From DATLZU01 sp051293835 (GTDB lineage: Bacteria > Nitrospirota > Nitrospiria > Nitrospirales > Nitrospiraceae), in the NCBI GenBank assembly GCA_051293835.1, contig JBPKMA010000004.1, positions 62,001 to 126,000 on the forward strand: a stretch of DNA of 64,000 bases, written 5' to 3'. The notes below the pieces were generated by a model. The model had not been told where the DNA came from and ran no database searches. It worked only from the letters and a program-made list of their open reading frames with translations. Shown here piece after piece: positions 44,051-52,036 of the stretch. How positions within the stretch are numbered: the stretch's first letter is position 1; every line of letters begins with the position of its first letter. The position numbers and the translations under genes are program-made.

Positions 44051-44470
44051 GTGCAACAGAAACCTAAATTCGTCATCTTCGCCCACAATGCGACTTACGA
44101 CAAACTCCACCAGGTCGCCACCTTGGGGCTGACCGCCGCCGCGATGGGCAAAGACGTGATCGTCATCCTGTTGTTCTGGACGATCAAGAAATTGGCGCAG
44201 GGACGGATCGACGAGATCGATTTTCCGTCGGAGTATACGGGCTCAGCCGAAGAGGTCCGCCGACTCCTGCAAGAAAAAAAAGTTCCAAAAATTTCGGAGA
44301 TGTTCCAGGAAGCCCGCCTGGTAGGACGTTTTCGCGTGATCGCTTGTAGTGCCGGACTCGAATATATGGGCGTCGATCCCACCGCCGTGGCTAAGAACGT
44401 CGATGAAATCCTTGGCCTGCCTGCCATTCTTACTCTCACCGCCGACGCGGAAACGAAGCTGTTCATCTGA
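44051..44470 (+). CDS. DsrE-family sulfur-carrier-like protein
   Basis: A 139-residue DsrE-fold protein starting with GTG at 44051 behind GAGG. The N-terminal strand (KFVIFAHNATYDKLHQVATL) and the helix/strand AAAMGKDVIVILLFW are typical. A single cysteine in RVIACSAGLEYMGVD lies at the position where sulfur-carrying DsrE/TusD proteins hold their persulfide. Close relatives of the second DsrE protein at 50076 share this C-x-x-G-x-x-x-MG pattern. It has its own promoter and terminator. Confidence 0.85.
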   Translation: MQQKPKFVIFAHNATYDKLHQVATLGLTAAAMGKDVIVILLFWTIKKLAQGRIDEIDFPSEYTGSAEEVRRLLQEKKVPKISEMFQEARLVGRFRVIACSAGLEYMGVDPTAVAKNVDEILGLPAILTLTADAETKLFI

Positions 44471-44486
44471 AATGCTTCTGGTTTGT

Positions 44487-44535
44487 CGCGTTTGGCAGGC
44501 TTATTTGGTTTAACCAAACAAACGCGTCTTTTTCC
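44487..44535 (+). terminator. Terminator after the dsrE-like gene
   Basis: CGCGTTTG (44487-44494) pairs with CAAACGCG (44519-44526), enclosing a second hairpin TTTGGTT/AACCAAA. TCTTTTTCCTC follows. Confidence 0.75.
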
Positions 44536-44536
44536 T

Positions 44537-45196
44537 CTAACGGGATTTCGCCACACCCACCCGCTCGCAATATCGGGTGAGCTTGCACCGGCTACAGTAA
44601 GGAGAGACCGGCAGGCAGAGATTCTGTCCAAATGGCACGAGTAAGTCGTTGTAAGTAATCCAGTATCGCCGCGGCAGCTTCTTACGGAGGGCTTCCTCCG
44701 TCTGTTCCGGGGTGTTCGTCCTCACATATCCCCAACGGTTGCTGATCCGGTGAACGTGGACGTCCACGCAAATGCCGGGCTTTTGATAACCGACCGTGAC
44801 GACCAGATTGGCTGTCTTTCTTCCGACCCCGGGCAAGGTGAGCAATTCATCGATTGAGTCGGGCACCCGCCCGCCGTAGCAATCCAACAGTCGGCGGCAA
44901 ATCTCGTGGATCTGTTTAGCCTTAATGCGGTAGAACCCGACCGGATAGATGGTCCGCTCGATGTGCCGCCTGGGCAGTTCCAGCATGGTGGCCGGATCAG
45001 CGGCCAAGGCAAACAGCCGCGCACTGGCTTCGGCGGTCGTACGGTCCTTGGTCCGGAGGCTGAGCAGGCAGGAAATTAAAATTCGGAATGGGTCGCGACC
45101 GGATTCCTTGGCCACGACGCCCACCACAGGGGCTTGCCACTGCTGCACTTCCTTGCGCAGGATGCGCAGCACGGCATGAATCTCCTCGTCACGCAT
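44537..45196 (-). CDS. nth: Endonuclease III
   Basis: A 219-residue DNA glycosylase/AP lyase that removes oxidised pyrimidines. The helix-hairpin-helix LPGVGRKTANLVV holds the catalytic Lys, and the catalytic Asp is in ICVDVHVHRI. The [4Fe-4S] motif C-x6-C-x2-C-x5-C is intact (CLPVSPYCSRCKLTRYC). The ATG at 45196 was preferred over an upstream start that would run over rpsU. A terminator of the convergent dsrE-like gene abuts its 3' end. Confidence 0.94.
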   Translation of the reverse strand: MRDEEIHAVLRILRKEVQQWQAPVVGVVAKESGRDPFRILISCLLSLRTKDRTTAEASARLFALAADPATMLELPRRHIERTIYPVGFYRIKAKQIHEICRRLLDCYGGRVPDSIDELLTLPGVGRKTANLVVTVGYQKPGICVDVHVHRISNRWGYVRTNTPEQTEEALRKKLPRRYWITYNDLLVPFGQNLCLPVSPYCSRCKLTRYCERVGVAKSR

Positions 45197-45267
45197 GCTA
45201 ACGCGGGAGGTCGCGAACAACCCGAAAGGCAAAAACCGGCGCGGGGAGGGGAAAGGCTGCGGGGGAC

Positions 45268-45462
45268 TCAGTCCATCCGACGCTTGGCGAGCCACTTCTG
45301 CCGGCGCCGCTGAGCTTCGCGTTGCTTGGCCTTCCTGCGTACACTGGGTTTCTCGTAGAACCGGCGCCGCTTCAGCTCGCGGAAAAGCCCTTCCCCGGCC
45401 AGCTTTTTCTTGGCGACCTTCAGCGCCTTTTCTACATTGTTGTTGAAGACCTTGATTTCCAT
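45268..45462 (-). CDS. rpsU: 30S ribosomal protein S21
   Basis: A 64-residue, strongly basic protein: MEIKVFNNNVEKALKVAKKK, then GLFRELKRRRFYEKPSVRRK and a basic C-terminus. This is the full length of S21, which helps mRNA selection at initiation. The ATG at 45462 is preferred because it starts the canonical sequence. nth lies 71 bp downstream on the same strand. Confidence 0.96.
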   Translation of the reverse strand: MEIKVFNNNVEKALKVAKKKLAGEGLFRELKRRRFYEKPSVRRKAKQREAQRRRQKWLAKRRMD

Positions 45463-45551
45463 GTCACTCTGCCTGCGTCCTTCCCGGGGAACAATCACCC
45501 CTCCAGTTTAGGTTTAGGTTGCTTGTGCAAAATCGAGAGGATGACACTGTA

Positions 45552-47108
45552 TCACAAACGTTTCAGGTCCTCAAGGCTCCGCTCGACAGCCTGGAGCTTC
45601 GTTTTGAGGTGACTGGCAACGTCTTGATTTGGTAGCGATTCTAGATTAACCGCCACATTCTCCCTCGCACCTTCAATCGCTGCAACCGCCATCCACAGAC
45701 CGACTTTGATGTCCGCGGCGACCGGCGGCTTGACACGGCGAAGCAGCGAGCGCAAGAGCTCCCCGGTTTCCGCCGCCAAGGTCGCGGTCTCCAACGGCAC
45801 CTCTGTGGCCTTTTGTAAGGCCGCCGTGACAGCCTCGGCTCTCATCGGATCAGTCTTCGGCAAGCGATACGCGCGCAGCACGGTCTCGTAGGCGTCGGCA
45901 TCGGCTTGCATCAACTGTTGCAACTTGTCGCGTAGCTCCAGAAGGCGGAGTTCGATCCTCGCCCAATCGAGATCCGGCTTCGAAGTCGCCAGGGAGTCCG
46001 CCGCTGCACCGCTGCTCCGCGGTGGTCCGATCCGACACCCCATTACGCCGAGCGCCGCCGCCAGGGCACCCGCCAAGGCCGCCACGCTTCCGCCCCCCGG
46101 CGTCGGGGTACCGGCGGAAACGGCAGCCAAGAAAGCCGTCATTGAAGTGGCCCATTCGGCGGAAGGCGTTGGCGCGGTCCGCTCCAAAGAGGACCCGCCC
46201 TGCGCGATCGCATTCGCCAGCCTCGTCTCCAGCACCTGACTCGAATCGAAGCGTTCCAGTGCGAGAAACCGCTGAGCCGCGTGGAGCAGCGCCTGTTGCG
46301 GCACCAACCCGACGATCTCGCTACCGGCCACCTGCACGCCACGCATCTCGGCTTCCCGCCTCACCGCTTCGAACGCAGTGTGGATCGGCGTCTCCTCGAA
46401 GGAGGTCAAGTTCATAGAGACCTGCACGAGCCGGCGGCTCGCCAGTTCGACCCCGATCGCCTTCACGTAAGGCAACCCGCCGCTGGAGAACCGCACTTTC
46501 TTGGCGATCGCTTTGGCGGTTTCCAGATCACCGGTGTTCAAATTGACGTTGAATGCGATGAGTGGGGGGCGCGCGCCGACGACAGTCACCCCCGCGGTCG
46601 GATGGGGCACAGGCGGCCCGAAATCCGGTTGCCAGGCCGGATCGTGACGCATTCGTTCGGCCAGCCCTTCCAGCCCTCCCTTCCGGATCGCTTCCAAATT
46701 CGTGCGAGGCGGCGCGCTGGCCGCCCGTTCATAGAGAAACACGGGAATGTTGAGCTCGGTCCCGATGCGGCGCCCGACTTCGCGCGCGAGAGCGACACAG
46801 TCGTCCATCGTGACGCCGCGAATCGGTACGAAGGGGACGACATCCGTGGCACCGACGCGCGGATGCCCACCCTGATGCCCACGGAGGTCAATTAAGCCAG
46901 TTGCGGCACGGGTGACCTGAAAGGCCGCTTCCGCAACGCTGTGGGGTGAGCCGGCGAAGGTCAGGACCGCGCGATGATGGTCATAGTCCATCTCCTGATC
47001 GAGCAGGAAGACATCCTTAATCGACCGGATCGCCGCCACGAGCGCCGCAATCGTCTCCGGGTTCCGGCCTTCACTGAAATTGGGAACACATTCGACAATG
47101 CAATCCAT
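45552..47108 (-). CDS. ftcD: Bifunctional glutamate formiminotransferase/formimino-THF cyclodeaminase
   Basis: A 518-residue fusion that moves the formimino group of N-formiminoglutamate to tetrahydrofolate, then releases ammonia to give 5,10-methenyl-THF. The N-terminal transferase (1-about 310) begins MDCIVECVPNFSEGRNPETI and has the active-site His in DYDHHRAVL; GGHPRVGATDVVPFVP follows. The C-terminal cyclodeaminase (about 330-518) has TPTPGGGSVAALAGALAAAL. The ATG at 47108 follows hutI by 28 bp. Use of this two-domain form in place of hutG or hutF means the window carries a complete histidine-to-glutamate route feeding folate. Confidence 0.95.
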   Translation of the reverse strand: MDCIVECVPNFSEGRNPETIAALVAAIRSIKDVFLLDQEMDYDHHRAVLTFAGSPHSVAEAAFQVTRAATGLIDLRGHQGGHPRVGATDVVPFVPIRGVTMDDCVALAREVGRRIGTELNIPVFLYERAASAPPRTNLEAIRKGGLEGLAERMRHDPAWQPDFGPPVPHPTAGVTVVGARPPLIAFNVNLNTGDLETAKAIAKKVRFSSGGLPYVKAIGVELASRRLVQVSMNLTSFEETPIHTAFEAVRREAEMRGVQVAGSEIVGLVPQQALLHAAQRFLALERFDSSQVLETRLANAIAQGGSSLERTAPTPSAEWATSMTAFLAAVSAGTPTPGGGSVAALAGALAAALGVMGCRIGPPRSSGAAADSLATSKPDLDWARIELRLLELRDKLQQLMQADADAYETVLRAYRLPKTDPMRAEAVTAALQKATEVPLETATLAAETGELLRSLLRRVKPPVAADIKVGLWMAVAAIEGARENVAVNLESLPNQDVASHLKTKLQAVERSLEDLKRL

Positions 47109-47136
47109 CGCTGATGTGCCGAGCGAGAGGCGTTGG

Positions 47137-48417
47137 TTATAGCCCCTCACCCCGTTTCGAAAATATGAGACGCCCTTTCTTGATCGCCAGTCTGCAGTGA
47201 TTCATGCCGAAGTAGTACGGAATCTCCCGGTAATCGTCCACGTCCATCACCGTAAGGTCCGCTTGCTTCCCTGGCTCCAATGACCCCACACGATCGCTGC
47301 GGCCAACGGCGTGGGCACCGTTGATCGTGGCGGCCGCGATCGCCTCTGCCGGCGTCATGCGCATCTGGGAACAAGCCAAGGCCAGAATCATCTGCATGTT
47401 CAGGGTGGGAGAACTGCCCGGATTGAAATTGGACGCGAGCGCGACCGGCACGCCCGCATCGATCAGGCGGCGGGCCGGAGGATACCGACCGGAACTCAGA
47501 TGCAGAACGCTGCCCGGCAGGAGCGTGGCGATCGTCCCGTGTTTCCGCAATCGTTGGATATCGGCGTCGCTCACATGATCGAGGTGATCGACCGAGACGG
47601 CCCCCATTTCGGCCGCCATACGGGCCGCCCCGGTATGTGCAAGCTGCTCGGCGTGCAACTTCAACTTCAAGCCTACCTGAGCGGCGGCTGCCAACAGGGT
47701 CCTTGCTTCCGCTACTGAAAAATATCCACGATCGCAAAACACGTCGAAACAGTCTGCCAGCTTCCTGCGCGCGACTTCAGGGATGAGGCGCCGGACGATG
47801 AGACGAAGATACGCCGCCCGTCTGGGCTTGAGTCGAGCCGGTACATCATGGATGAGCAACGTCGGGATCAACTCGCCCATGACGCGGCGGGCAGTTTTCT
47901 TGATCACCCGCAGCATTTTCAGTTCCTGCGCCGGCTCAAGACCGTATCCGCTCTTGATCTCAAGAGTCGTCGTGCCATGCTCGACAAACCGGCCGACCAC
48001 CTCCGTGAGCCGCCGGATCAAGTTCCGCTCACTTATCGTTCGTATCTGCCTGGCGCTGGCTTGGATGCCCCCGCCTGCTTCGGCGATTTCGCTGTACGTG
48101 GCCCCGCGGATTCTGGCTTCGTATTCGTCCACCCGCGACGCGGCAAACAGCGCATGGGTGTGGGAATCGACAAAGCCGGGCAGAACGACACCACCGCGCA
48201 GATCGATGCACTCGGCCCTGCGGGCCGCCTGGGATCGCGTGACATAGTCCAGCGGGCCAACCAGCTCGATCGTAGCGCCGTGGATCAGCACGGCGCCGTT
48301 GCGAATCACCCCCGGCTCGCCCATGGCCCTGCCGCTTCGTGGGCGGGTAGTTCCCCGGAGCGTTAGAAGTTGGCGGCAATTGATCAACAGGAGCGGTCTC
48401 GTTCCCACCGATGGCAA
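47137..48417 (-). CDS. hutI: Imidazolonepropionase
   Basis: A 426-residue metal-dependent amidohydrolase that opens imidazolone-5-propanoate to N-formiminoglutamate, step 3 of histidine breakdown. The HxH metal motif is in FVDSHTHALFAASRVDEYE, later ligands are in KLHAEQLAHTG and VSVDHLDHVSD, and GATYSEIAEAGGGI is a family signature. The start is uncertain: TTG at 48417 or GTG at 48408. A TTGACT/TAGGGT promoter lies at 48468-48496. It precedes ftcD by 28 bp. Confidence 0.96.
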   Translation of the reverse strand: MPSVGTRPLLLINCRQLLTLRGTTRPRSGRAMGEPGVIRNGAVLIHGATIELVGPLDYVTRSQAARRAECIDLRGGVVLPGFVDSHTHALFAASRVDEYEARIRGATYSEIAEAGGGIQASARQIRTISERNLIRRLTEVVGRFVEHGTTTLEIKSGYGLEPAQELKMLRVIKKTARRVMGELIPTLLIHDVPARLKPRRAAYLRLIVRRLIPEVARRKLADCFDVFCDRGYFSVAEARTLLAAAAQVGLKLKLHAEQLAHTGAARMAAEMGAVSVDHLDHVSDADIQRLRKHGTIATLLPGSVLHLSSGRYPPARRLIDAGVPVALASNFNPGSSPTLNMQMILALACSQMRMTPAEAIAAATINGAHAVGRSDRVGSLEPGKQADLTVMDVDDYREIPYYFGMNHCRLAIKKGRLIFSKRGEGL

Positions 48418-48467
48418 GGTTCGTCTCTTCGGCAGGCTGAAGGGCGCCGATCGTCAAGAAAGTGCTT

Positions 48468-48496
48468 ACCCTAAAGTCGTCCCTGAGCCAAGTCAA
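48468..48496 (-). promoter_or_regulatory. Promoter of hutI-ftcD
   Basis: On minus, TTGACT (48491-48496) and TAGGGT (48468-48473) are 17 bp apart, about 50 bases before the hutI start. Confidence 0.5.
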
Positions 48497-48537
48497 GCGA
48501 GGCACAAGGACGCTGGGGGACAGGCGGAGAGTCCCGC

Positions 48538-48879
48538 TCAGCGACCCGCGGGTGGAAGCGCACAGGCAGAACAACCGGCTATCGAGCATCGCCAACCGGA
48601 ATGCCCGGTCCCTTCTGGAGGCACAACATTATCGGTTGGCCGATAACGATGATACCAATAGCCGGCGAGAGAGGCTGCTTCGGCGGGCGACTGCGCGTAG
48701 GCGTACCAAAAATACCGATACCCGGACCCGTTTCGGAATCGAGCCAACGCGCTGGCCACGTCGTCGGCGCTTAACCCGACGAAATCCGCCAGCCGGCCGT
48801 TTCTCGACAGAATAAAGGCGCCGGCCGATCGACGATTCACGAACAAATGGAGGAGTCGCAAACGATACGGTCCGGACAT
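48538..48879 (-). CDS. GIY-YIG-like protein, probably without nuclease activity
   Basis: A 113-residue protein from the ATG at 48879, with AGAGG five bases upstream. The layout GAFILSRNGRLADFVGLSAD, YRYFWYAYAQSPAEAASLAG, WYHRYRPTDNVVPP and a final WRC..C resembles small GIY-YIG-type proteins in which a GxYVL...YVG core is followed by a YH...N..HP..P segment and a Cys pair. Here the GIY and YIG motifs are GAF and DFVG, and the usual catalytic Glu region is Ala-rich, so cutting activity is doubtful. It lies 56 bp after the gene at 48936. The call rests on pattern alone. Confidence 0.5.
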   Translation of the reverse strand: MSGPYRLRLLHLFVNRRSAGAFILSRNGRLADFVGLSADDVASALARFRNGSGYRYFWYAYAQSPAEAASLAGYWYHRYRPTDNVVPPEGTGHSGWRCSIAGCSACALPPAGR

Positions 48880-48935
48880 GAATGGCCTCTTCGGGGACAG
48901 GATGACGGATCTTCGAGCCTGTCTTCCGACCTGCC

Positions 48936-49289
48936 TTACCACAACACCGGCTCGGAGTCCTGCAGGCGCACAATGCGGATCTTCGACAGTGTCGCCAGCA
49001 GCAAAACCGAATTGGGAATCATCGTCGAGGCCGGCACACACAGGAGGGCTCGCCGAGCATGGGCCTGCACAGCTGCACGGTGTAGGCGACGGACATCGGC
49101 CACCGACAACGTCTCGCCGGTGTGGGCGAAGATCGCGACGTTCTCCAGGAAGGAACTCACGAGGATCCCCGCCTGCTGACCGGTGTCTGGATCGCAAAGC
49201 ACTCCGGTTCGCCCGCCATCCAGTTTGGCAGCAATCTCACTGGAAATCCTTTCGAGTTGTTCATCCACGACAGGTGCAGACGTCGCCAT
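48936..49289 (-). CDS. Conserved-looking small protein of unknown function
   Basis: A 117-residue cytoplasmic protein from the ATG at 49289, with AAGGAGG upstream. An N-terminal helix (VDEQLERISSEIAAKLDG) is followed by alternating strands and helices: GVLCDPDTGQQAGILVSSFL, NVAIFAHTGETLSVADVRR, ARRALLCVPASTMIPNSVL and IRIVRLQDSEPVLW. I recognise no family. A strong sigma-70 promoter (49539-49567) would give it a leader of about 240 bases. The degenerate GIY-YIG-like gene follows. Confidence 0.65.
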   Translation of the reverse strand: MATSAPVVDEQLERISSEIAAKLDGGRTGVLCDPDTGQQAGILVSSFLENVAIFAHTGETLSVADVRRLHRAAVQAHARRALLCVPASTMIPNSVLLLATLSKIRIVRLQDSEPVLW

Positions 49290-49733
49290 TGAAACCTCCT
49301 TGGTTGAGTCCATCCGTTTCGTGACGCCGCCGACTGATGTGGCTGATTATGTCGACCGCGGAAGGGTAGAAGCGGTATCTGGAAAAATCCAGCCGGGACC
49401 ATCGCATTGAGAAGAAGCAACAGGCAGGCGTGTTGCTGCCGACTCCGACTCGCCATCCTTGACTGCCTCCCAAGTGGGTGGCCTTTCAGGACTTAGCTGG
49501 GCAGCTTATTGCCGATCCGGCAAGGAGAATCGAGCTGCGTTGTACCAGAGGGTTCCTTGCGTGTCAAGGAAAAACTACTATATACGGGGGGACTGAATTC
49601 ACTACAAACAATATCTTGGGGAACGATTGAAGAGAAGATAACCTGTCTCGATACTGTGGACGACTTGCCGATTAAAGAAAGCGTGCGCCCGGTTCCACAG
49701 TCGCAGCCTCATGATGCTCGCTCTGCGAGCAAG
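49290..49733. other. 444-bp intergenic region with a long leader
   Basis: This lies between two minus-strand genes, tusA (stop 49734) and the protein at 48936-49289. It contains a perfect-looking minus promoter (49539-49567) and a leader of about 240 bases that could fold, but no known riboswitch class was recognised. A small hairpin TGCTCGC/GCGAGCA (49715-49731) just after tusA lacks a T-run. No further gene is seen. Confidence 0.5.
49539..49567 (-). promoter_or_regulatory. Sigma-70 promoter
   Basis: On minus, a perfect TTGACA (49562-49567) and TACAAC (49539-49544) are exactly 17 bp apart. It points at the gene starting at 49289. Confidence 0.65.
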
Positions 49734-49979
49734 CTATTTCGTTTTCTTGACAAAGGCCTTGTAGATTCGCTTGGACTGATTCAGCTCTTCTTCGAGGCCC
49801 AGCATCTCATGCCCGGTCGTTTGGCACCAGGCCGGCATGTCTTTCTTGATGCCCTCGTCGTCCGAGAGGACTTCTAAGACCTGACCCGGCAACAATTCCT
49901 TGATCTTCTTCGAGGTCATAATAATCGGCATCGGACAGAAATACCCGATGGTATCGAGTTTCACATCAGCCTGCATCAT
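49734..49979 (-). CDS. tusA: TusA-family sulfurtransferase
   Basis: An 81-residue TusA/SirA-like sulfur carrier. The active cysteine is in GYFCPMPIIMTSKKIKEL, the canonical CPxP motif, followed by LPGQVLEVLSDDEGIKKDMP. TusA accepts persulfide sulfur and passes it on in tRNA thiolation, molybdenum cofactor assembly or dissimilatory sulfur metabolism. The start is one of two adjacent ATGs (49979 or 49976). The DsrE2-like gene stands 96 bp upstream on the same strand, a pairing common in sulfur-metabolising and nitrifying bacteria. Confidence 0.92.
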   Translation of the reverse strand: MMQADVKLDTIGYFCPMPIIMTSKKIKELLPGQVLEVLSDDEGIKKDMPAWCQTTGHEMLGLEEELNQSKRIYKAFVKKTK

Positions 49980-50075
49980 GCTTACGCTCCACGCGGCAAG
50001 CGAGATGGGTGCGAAACGGGAAACGAGCCATACCGCCTTTCTGGCCTTTCTCGCCAGTCTCGCATGTCTCGCTTA

Positions 50076-50606
50076 TCAAATAAACAGATTCACACTGCCC
50101 TGCTTCGCTTCAGCCAGATAGGTGGTCACGCCCGCCAACTGGTCCACACCATCGATCAGGGTCTCCTTCGAAACCCCCATCAAACCCATCGTGGTCGTAC
50201 AAGCGATGAAGCGAACGCCGAGGTCTTGGGCCGTCTGCATCAACTCGGGGACGCCGGGCATGCGATGGTCTTGCATCACCTTGTGCATCATCTTGGTGCC
50301 CAAACCCCAAAAGTGAAATCGGGAAAGCGGCAACCGGCGCGCTCCTCCCTTGTTCAGCCATCCGAACATGCGGCGGAGCCAATCTTTCGCCGCCGTGGTC
50401 GCGCCATCCTTGCGGATGACGTTGAGGCCCCAGAACGTGAAGAACATGGTGACTTCCATGCCCATCGCCGCTGCGCCTGTCGCGATGATGAAGGCCGCCA
50501 TTGCGCGATCCATATCGCCGCTGAGCAAGACAATAGTCACCTTCTCTGGCTTCGTACGTTCCAGTTCCGCCAATGCGGCGGCCGGTTCGCTCTGCGCAAT
50601 ACTCAT
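50076..50606 (-). CDS. DsrE2-like (DsrE/F/DrsH) protein
   Basis: A 176-residue protein of the DsrE/DsrF/DrsH-like group. EKVTIVLLSGDMDRAMAAFI, then AAMGMEVTMFFTFWGLNVI, and a cysteine in VRFIACTTTMGLMGVS are typical. The Ala/Gly-rich hydrophobic segment (about 50-80) fits membrane association. The ATG at 50606 is used; the longer reading adds unrelated residues. Its promoter (TTGACA, 18 bp, TATAGT) is at 50669-50698. TusA is next downstream, so the two probably exchange sulfur. Confidence 0.88.
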   Translation of the reverse strand: MSIAQSEPAAALAELERTKPEKVTIVLLSGDMDRAMAAFIIATGAAAMGMEVTMFFTFWGLNVIRKDGATTAAKDWLRRMFGWLNKGGARRLPLSRFHFWGLGTKMMHKVMQDHRMPGVPELMQTAQDLGVRFIACTTTMGLMGVSKETLIDGVDQLAGVTTYLAEAKQGSVNLFI

Positions 50607-50668
50607 AGCGTCACCCCAACTTTCTCTGGATGGATTACATCCCACGCACGCGAAAACTGCGCGAGGTG

Positions 50669-50698
50669 ACTATATTCTCCGATTCTTCGCCTTGTCAA
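50669..50698 (-). promoter_or_regulatory. Sigma-70 promoter of the dsrE2-like/tusA unit
   Basis: On minus, a perfect TTGACA (50693-50698) and TATAGT (50669-50674) with an 18-bp spacer. Confidence 0.7.
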
Positions 50699-50761
50699 GG
50701 CGACCGTCCGCAAACGCTGCGTCAGCCGCGGTTTGCGGCGGAGCTTCGAATGCCGCCAGGC

Positions 50762-50790
50762 TTGACCATGCACTCACGGACCGCTATAGT
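50762..50790 (+). promoter_or_regulatory. Sigma-70 promoter of the Rieske oxygenase gene
   Basis: TTGACC (50762-50767) and TATAGT (50785-50790) are 17 bp apart, about 20 bases before the start codon. It diverges from the dsrE2-like promoter. Confidence 0.65.
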
Positions 50791-50816
50791 TCGTCTTCAG
50801 TGTCTCTCCCATTCAC

Positions 50817-51947
50817 ATGGATCCATCTCACGTGCAGCGATCCTCCTTCATAAACCCCGAGACAGAGCACGAGACAGAGATCGGTTTCAGGCCGCCACGC
50901 ACTGGTCCGCTCTTCGGTTTTTGGTATCCGGCTGCCCGCAGCTCGCAAGTGCGCCCCGGCAAGATGAAAGCGCAGGTGTTGCTTGGACAACCGCTCGTCC
51001 TCTGTCGGACGCTGCAGGGCCGGGTCGCTGTGCTCCGGGACATCTGTCCGCACCGAGGTATGCCGCTCTCGTTCGGACGTTTTGATGGAGACCGCATCGA
51101 GTGCCCCTACCATGGGTGGCAGTTCGATTTAAACGGTCGCTGCAAGGAGATTCCGTCGCTCGTAAACGGAACGCTCGAGCCAGAGAAAATCGGCGTCAAG
51201 GTATATCCGTGCCAGGAGCAGGACGGCTACATCTGGGTCTACATGGTGGATGCTCACAACCCGAACCGTCCCCAACCCGAGGTGCCGCGCCTGCCGGTTC
51301 CTTCCAAGCCCTACACTTTCTTCCATATCTCGACCATGTTGAACTGCACCATCGACGACGGCATCGTCGGACTGATGGACCCGGCCCATGGCCCGTTCGT
51401 GCATCACAGCGCCTGGTGGCGGACCCGGAAGAGCATCCATGAAAAGGCCAAGACCTTCGAGCCCATTCCCGGCGGGTTCCGGATGGTCGCACACACCCCC
51501 TCGCGTAACAGCGGTCCCTATAAACTGCTCCGCCTGGCCGGCGGCGGTCCCCTCACCACGACGATCGACTTCGTCCTGCCCAACCTGCGGTATGAATTTG
51601 TGCAGTGCGGTAAGTGGTGGGTGTCCACCCTTGCGACCGTCACGCCCATCACCGAACACGAGTGCCGGATCGACTTCTGCGCTGCCTGGAACTGTTTTCG
51701 CTGGGTTCCCTTCGCCAAAACGCTGTTCCGGTTGTTCGCTGCGGCCTTCCTGAACCAGGACAAGCGCGCGATGGAACGTCAGGCCGTCGGCCTCCGGTAC
51801 AAACCCACCCTCATGTTGCTGGACGACGCCGACACACCCGCCAAGTGGTATTACAAATTGAAAGCGGCCTATCTGATCGCCGCGGAGACCGGCCAGCCCT
51901 TCGAGCATCCGCTCAAAGGGCCGGTGACGCTGCGGTGGAGAAGCTGA
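50817..51947 (+). CDS. Rieske non-heme iron oxygenase, alpha-subunit type
   Basis: A 376-residue enzyme of the aromatic-ring-hydroxylating/PaO-like oxygenase superfamily. The Rieske cluster motifs are CPHRGMPLSFG (about 77) and CPYHGWQFDLNG (about 97). The mononuclear iron site is DPAHGPFVHHS (about 190), preceded by NCTIDDGIVGLMD. No reductase or ferredoxin gene adjoins it, and the substrate cannot be deduced; known relatives act on aromatic acids, sterols and chlorophyll derivatives. It is a single gene with its own promoter. Confidence 0.92.
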   Translation: MDPSHVQRSSFINPETEHETEIGFRPPRTGPLFGFWYPAARSSQVRPGKMKAQVLLGQPLVLCRTLQGRVAVLRDICPHRGMPLSFGRFDGDRIECPYHGWQFDLNGRCKEIPSLVNGTLEPEKIGVKVYPCQEQDGYIWVYMVDAHNPNRPQPEVPRLPVPSKPYTFFHISTMLNCTIDDGIVGLMDPAHGPFVHHSAWWRTRKSIHEKAKTFEPIPGGFRMVAHTPSRNSGPYKLLRLAGGGPLTTTIDFVLPNLRYEFVQCGKWWVSTLATVTPITEHECRIDFCAAWNCFRWVPFAKTLFRLFAAAFLNQDKRAMERQAVGLRYKPTLMLLDDADTPAKWYYKLKAAYLIAAETGQPFEHPLKGPVTLRWRS

Positions 51948-52036
51948 CCATCGCGCTGCCTTTTACGATGATCACGCGATCCGCAACCAACTGGGATGGC
52001 GGGCCGAATTGCTCGCTGCCGCCGTGGCTGGCCTAA

